Shown here: positions 4,999 through 8,356 of the stretch, piece by piece | Position numbering within the stretch: the first letter of the stretch is position 1 | How the letters are laid out: the number at the start of each line of letters is the position of its first letter | NCBI GenBank assembly: GCA_017547065.1 | Contig: JAFYRC010000064.1 | Location: forward strand, 1 to 8,356 | DNA: 8,356 nt | DNA from: Tidjanibacter sp. | Lineage (GTDB): Bacteria > Bacteroidota > Bacteroidia > Bacteroidales > Rikenellaceae | Reading direction: 5' to 3' | Translations under genes and position numbers: made by a program | The notes under the pieces: model-generated | What the model was told of the DNA's origin: nothing | The model's database searches: none | Seen by the model: the letters and a program-made list of their open reading frames with translations, nothing else

Positions 4999-5790
4999 AT
5001 GGAACTCAATCTGAAAAACCCAATCATATTCTTTGACCTCGAAACCACGGGTGTGGATGTCGTTAAGGACCGCATCGTGGAGATCTCGCTGGTGAAGGTG
5101 AGCCCCGGTAAGAGTGAGCCCGAGGTGAAAACAAGGCGCATCAGGCCCACCGATGACAACGGACAAACCATGCACATCCCCGAGGAGGCCTCCGCAGTGC
5201 ACGGCATCTACGACGAGGATGTGGCAGGTGAACCCGCCTTCCGACAGATTGCCAAGTCGTTGGCCGACTACATCAAGGGTTGTGATTTGGGTGGCTTCAA
5301 CTCCAACAGGTTTGATGTGCCCATCCTCGCCGAGGAGTTCCTCCGCGCAGGGGTGGACATCGACTTGAAAAAGAGGAAATTTGTGGACGTGCAGACCATC
5401 TTCCACAAGAAGGAGCAGCGTACCCTCTCGGCTGCCTACATGTTCTACTGCGGCAAACCCCTCGAAGGAGCACACTCGGCCGAGGCCGACACCCTTGCTA
5501 CCTACGAGGTGCTCAAAGCACAGCTCGACCGCTATGAGGCCGACGGCGACCTGCCCAACGATATCGCCGCACTGGCCGAGTACAGCAGTCACAGCCGTAT
5601 GGCAGACTTCGCCGGACGCATTGTCTACGACGATCAGGACCGCGAGGTGTTCTCCTTCGGTAAGCACAAGGGTCGCTTGGTGGAGGAGGTATTCCGCAAG
5701 GAGCCCAGCTACTACGACTGGATGATGGATGGTGACTTCCCGCTCTACACCAAGCAGGTCATCACCCGCATCAAAACACAAATGAAATAG
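4999..5790 (+). CDS. DEDDh 3'-5' exonuclease (DnaQ/Pol III epsilon-like) with C-terminal accessory domain
   Basis: This 263-residue protein has an N-terminal DnaQ-superfamily 3'-5' exonuclease domain with all five metal-binding/catalytic residues visible. D13 and E15 lie in FDLETTG (ExoI), D106 in GFNSNRFDVPIL (ExoII), and H159 and D164 in HSAEADTLATYE (ExoIII, DEDDh type). It should remove nucleotides from DNA 3' ends, as a proofreading or repair nuclease. Residues about 210-260 form a separate small segment, VFSFGKHKGRLVEEV, then a YYDWMMDGDFP motif. This resembles the C-terminal extension of exonucleases in Bacteroidetes and its role is not known to me. The start ATG at 4999 has little Shine-Dalgarno and gives a sensible N-terminus. 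In Bacteroidetes a gene of this type commonly follows dnaN, which supports replication or repair work with the clamp. Confidence 0.92.
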   Translation: MELNLKNPIIFFDLETTGVDVVKDRIVEISLVKVSPGKSEPEVKTRRIRPTDDNGQTMHIPEEASAVHGIYDEDVAGEPAFRQIAKSLADYIKGCDLGGFNSNRFDVPILAEEFLRAGVDIDLKKRKFVDVQTIFHKKEQRTLSAAYMFYCGKPLEGAHSAEADTLATYEVLKAQLDRYEADGDLPNDIAALAEYSSHSRMADFAGRIVYDDQDREVFSFGKHKGRLVEEVFRKEPSYYDWMMDGDFPLYTKQVITRIKTQMK

Positions 5791-5796
5791 GGACAC

Positions 5797-5802
5797 AAGG
5801 AG
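5797..5802 (+). promoter_or_regulatory. Shine-Dalgarno-like sequence before the LysM gene
   Basis: AAGGAG lies 14 bases upstream of the ATG at 5817, followed by a second purine-rich AAGAGA. This is the best Shine-Dalgarno match in the window, though the spacing is longer than ideal. It supports the ATG at 5817, which also begins the signal peptide. Confidence 0.4.
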
Positions 5803-5816
5803 CCAAAACAAGAGAT

Positions 5817-7619
5817 ATGACTATTCGTAGAGTATTCCTACTGTTGGCCGCCGCCGTTGGAGTGCACTGTGCAGCCTCCGGACAATCGGTACGTTCCGAT
5901 GTGGTCCTCTCCATCGACGAGCGCAACTACTACATCCACACCACCCAGCAGGGCGAAAGCGTCGGCTCCATTGCCGCCGCCTACTTGCTAGACGAGGGAG
6001 AGGTGAGGCAGGAAAACCATCTCACACAGAACGATACCCTCACCGTGGGTAGGATTTTGCGTGTGCCTTGTTATGATCGTGTGAGCCGACTGGCTCCAAG
6101 GAGGGGCGACGATAGGTTTGAGCGCATCAAGCCCGCCGATGGTCAAACCCTCTTTGAGGTGGCTATGGACAATGCCATTTCGCTCGACACTCTCATTGTC
6201 GACAACCCCGGCGTGGACCTCACCAACATCAGCGGTCGCAGCACAATCAACATCCGCAAGAGCGCAACCCGCACTACACAGTTGCCCGACATTGCACTCG
6301 CCAGCCGTAGGTATGCCGAGTTGCTGGGGGCGCTATCCAGAAGGTATGACTACTTTGTGGTGGAGAGTGGTGGCACGCTCTACTCGCTGGCCGCAGCCAA
6401 CAACGTCAGCGTGGACGAATTGCTGACCTGCAACGGCAACCCACTCATGATTTATGTAGGTATGGCCCTCAAAGCTCCCCGCAGGCAGGCGCACACTCCG
6501 ATGGAGTATTTCGCCATCGCCGAGCAGGAGGAGATTGTGGGTGCCGACTCCACACGTCTGGCGCTCGCCACCTTCAACGACGAGGAGCTCACCGTGTCGA
6601 TGGTGTTGCCCCTCACGGCCAGAGGTGGTAAGGTTAGGGGTAACTTTGTGGACTTCTATCAGGGTGCTCTGCTCGCTGCCGAGGACCTCAAAGCCGAGGG
6701 TCGCAACATCAACCTTCAACTCTACGACATCGCTCACAATCCCCAAGCTATCAGCGACTTACTGGCCAACGACGAGGCCTTTGGTCAGAACACAGACCTC
6801 TTTATCGGCCCCATATACGAGGACGACATCGCCCCCTTGGCTGGCATCGACCGCCCCGTGGTGTTGCCCCTCACGAGTAGGCTCGACAGCATTCGTGGTC
6901 GCAACCTCTACCGCATGGTGCCCACCGACTCGGCACGCATCGACAAACTCGACGGGCTGATTACGCCCACAACCAATGTGATTATGGTGCAGACCGCCAC
7001 TACCGACTCCGTGATGGTAAGAGAGGCCTTGGATTTGCTCGGCAACCACCCCTACGGCAAGGCGATTTTCGACAAGGACTTTGTTATTGACTCGCTTAAC
7101 AGCCGTCCTATCGAGGAGTTGATGGCAGAGGAGGACAACCTCTTTATGGTGTTGTCCACCAACGAGATTGAAACCGACCGCAGTCTGGCAATCATCAGTT
7201 CCATGATGAACAGCCGACAGCCCAAGTATGGCACCCGCAGGGTACCCATCAGGGTTATCGGTAGGGCCGACTGGGCAAAATATCGCAACATGGATCGCAA
7301 CCTGCTCTTCAAGCTCGATGTGAGCTACCTGGTGCCCTACCACGCCGACCGTGGCGACAAGCGCGTAAAGGAGTTTGACCGCAGGTTTATCGAGGCCTTC
7401 GGCCGTCAGCCCTCAATGTTCGCCTACCGAGCCTACGACGCAATGAAGCTCTTTGGCGACGCCATGTTTGAGGGTGGCGATCTGACAGCCGCACTCAATG
7501 GCTCGGTGACTCCCCTACTCCAAGTGCCATACAGCTTCACGGAGGAGAATGGCATTATGGTCAATGACACGTGGCCCTTGGTGAACTACCGCCCCAACTA
7601 CACCATCGAGGTGAAATAG
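5817..7619 (+). CDS. Secreted LysM (x3) protein with type-1 periplasmic-binding-like domain
   Basis: This 600-residue protein opens with a signal peptide: R4 and R5, a hydrophobic core at about 6-16, and cleavage probably around 20-23 (SG|Q). C18 lacks a proper lipobox, so it is probably soluble in the periplasm rather than a lipoprotein. Three LysM-like modules follow at about 38-85, 101-148 and 179-221. The third is the clearest (YFVVESGGTLYSLAAANNVS) and the second is degenerate. LysM modules bind peptidoglycan N-acetylglucosamine. From about 258 to the end is a type-1 periplasmic-binding fold, starting LTVSMVLPLT and including a FYQGALLAAEDL helix and an IGPIYEDDIAPLA segment. That fold is shared by LivK-type amino-acid binding proteins and by LpoA, the activator of penicillin-binding protein 1A. 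No ABC-transporter permease is nearby, so a wall-bound LpoA-like sensor or activator is the more attractive guess. It lies 26 bases after the exonuclease and is probably co-transcribed. Confidence 0.85.
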   Translation: MTIRRVFLLLAAAVGVHCAASGQSVRSDVVLSIDERNYYIHTTQQGESVGSIAAAYLLDEGEVRQENHLTQNDTLTVGRILRVPCYDRVSRLAPRRGDDRFERIKPADGQTLFEVAMDNAISLDTLIVDNPGVDLTNISGRSTINIRKSATRTTQLPDIALASRRYAELLGALSRRYDYFVVESGGTLYSLAAANNVSVDELLTCNGNPLMIYVGMALKAPRRQAHTPMEYFAIAEQEEIVGADSTRLALATFNDEELTVSMVLPLTARGGKVRGNFVDFYQGALLAAEDLKAEGRNINLQLYDIAHNPQAISDLLANDEAFGQNTDLFIGPIYEDDIAPLAGIDRPVVLPLTSRLDSIRGRNLYRMVPTDSARIDKLDGLITPTTNVIMVQTATTDSVMVREALDLLGNHPYGKAIFDKDFVIDSLNSRPIEELMAEEDNLFMVLSTNEIETDRSLAIISSMMNSRQPKYGTRRVPIRVIGRADWAKYRNMDRNLLFKLDVSYLVPYHADRGDKRVKEFDRRFIEAFGRQPSMFAYRAYDAMKLFGDAMFEGGDLTAALNGSVTPLLQVPYSFTEENGIMVNDTWPLVNYRPNYTIEVK

Positions 7620-7649
7620 CATTCTTAAACTATTAAACGATAAGTCTTT

Positions 7650-8356
7650 ATGCGTAAATTTCTATTAGTGTTGTTGGCTTGCTTGCCACTCACACTTTCC
7701 GCCCAAACTACCGACTCACTGAGGGTGCTCCTGATTGGTAATAGCTTTACCCACTGGAACAAGATGCCCAATATGTTGCGCGAAATTGTGAAGACCAAGA
7801 AGAAACCCCTCGAGGTTGTGGCAATGACCAAAGGTGGCGAGAGGTTTAGCGGACACCTCAAAAACCCAAAAATCGTGGACGCACTCTCCAACCAGCACTG
7901 GGACTATGTGGTGTTGCAGGAGCAGAGCGCCGCACCCGCAATGCCCACCGCACAGGTAATTAAGGACGTCTACCCCGCCGCCAAGAGCCTCGACAGCCTC
8001 GCACACGTGGGCTCGCCCAATGTGCAGGTTATCTTCTACATGACCTGGGGACACAAGTATGGTAGCTTCTACAAGATGGACAACTACCCCATCTCGATGA
8101 CCTATGAGGGTATGTTTGAGCGACTGAAAACATCCTACCTCGAAATGACCTACGATAATGGTGCCATCTGTGCACCTGTGGGTATGGCTTGGGATAGGGT
8201 AAGGAAGGAAAAACCCGACTGGCAGCTCTACAAGCAGGACTGCTTCCACCCCTCGGAGTTGGGCTCCTACCTGATTGCACACGTGCTCTACACCACCATC
8301 TTCCAGCAGCGCTACCAGAGTAGCTACAACGCCGGCCTCCCCTCGGAGCAGGCCGA
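7650..8356 (+). CDS. Secreted SGNH/GDSL-family hydrolase (DUF4886-like), cut by the window end
   Basis: The frame is open from the ATG at 7650 to the end of the window, giving 235 residues with no stop codon; the 3' end lies outside. A signal peptide is clear: R2 and K3, a hydrophobic core 4-16, then SA|Q at 17-19. The mature protein begins with LRVLLIGNSFTHW. GNS (30-32) is SGNH block I and S32 the expected nucleophile. TKGGERF near 60-66 fits the block II glycine region, and VVLQEQS (87-93) takes the place of block III. DCFHPSELGSYLIA from 197 is block V, with D197 and H200 as the catalytic Asp-x-x-His pair. Such enzymes are usually esterases acting on acetylated carbohydrates or related substrates. 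The start lies 30 bases after the LysM gene with no terminator between, so they are probably one operon. The neighbouring LysM protein makes a cell-wall polysaccharide a reasonable but unproven substrate. Confidence 0.88.
   Translation, partial: MRKFLLVLLACLPLTLSAQTTDSLRVLLIGNSFTHWNKMPNMLREIVKTKKKPLEVVAMTKGGERFSGHLKNPKIVDALSNQHWDYVVLQEQSAAPAMPTAQVIKDVYPAAKSLDSLAHVGSPNVQVIFYMTWGHKYGSFYKMDNYPISMTYEGMFERLKTSYLEMTYDNGAICAPVGMAWDRVRKEKPDWQLYKQDCFHPSELGSYLIAHVLYTTIFQQRYQSSYNAGLPSEQA

Noticed and set aside
4954..5811. 285-codon minus-strand frame opposite the exonuclease
   Set aside because: It is antisense to a gene with all five DEDDh residues, and the translation has shadow-type composition and no domain.

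Overview
The window looks like chromosomal DNA of a Bacteroidota bacterium, most likely order Bacteroidales and possibly an Alistipes/Rikenellaceae-type gut organism (the family is a guess). The protein set fits this: a Bacteroidetes-type sliding clamp, a LysM plus periplasmic-binding-fold envelope protein, a DUF4886-like SGNH hydrolase, and signal peptides ending before Gln. Two divergent promoters match the Bacteroidetes sigma consensus (TTTG, about 20 bases, TAnnTTTG), and Shine-Dalgarno sequences are mostly weak or absent. Coding DNA is roughly 55-65 % G+C, except for one clearly AT-richer gene segment.

Layout. Bases 1-191 hold no convincing gene. A rightward pair follows: a RibF-like FAD synthetase with an eroded riboflavin-kinase half (192-968), and 6 bases later a YbgC/FadM-type hotdog thioesterase (975-1385). 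This pair ends at a strong hairpin terminator (1386-1430) shared with a convergent leftward gene. That gene (1445-3424) encodes a secreted protein with N-terminal Sel1-like repeats, a Ser/Thr-rich linker and a C-terminal domain that looks like an outer-membrane beta-barrel. A 237-base divergent spacer carries a promoter for each direction and a hairpin at the predicted start of the dnaN leader. Then come dnaN (3662-4786), a 212-base spacer with heptamer repeats and a long inverted repeat, a DEDDh 3'-5' exonuclease (4999-5790), a LysM x3 plus type-1 periplasmic-binding-fold protein (5817-7619), and a secreted SGNH hydrolase (7650 to the window edge, incomplete).

How the genes may work together. 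The clamp and the exonuclease are replication/repair partners. The next two genes are envelope proteins on the same strand with gaps of only 26 and 30 bases, so the exonuclease, LysM/PBP1-like protein and SGNH hydrolase are probably co-transcribed. No textbook mobile element, CRISPR array, tRNA or rRNA is visible. The most distinctive items are the Sel1-linker-barrel protein with its sharp internal composition change, the kinase-less RibF, the repeat-rich spacer after dnaN, and the coupling of a replication exonuclease to LpoA-like and SGNH envelope genes.
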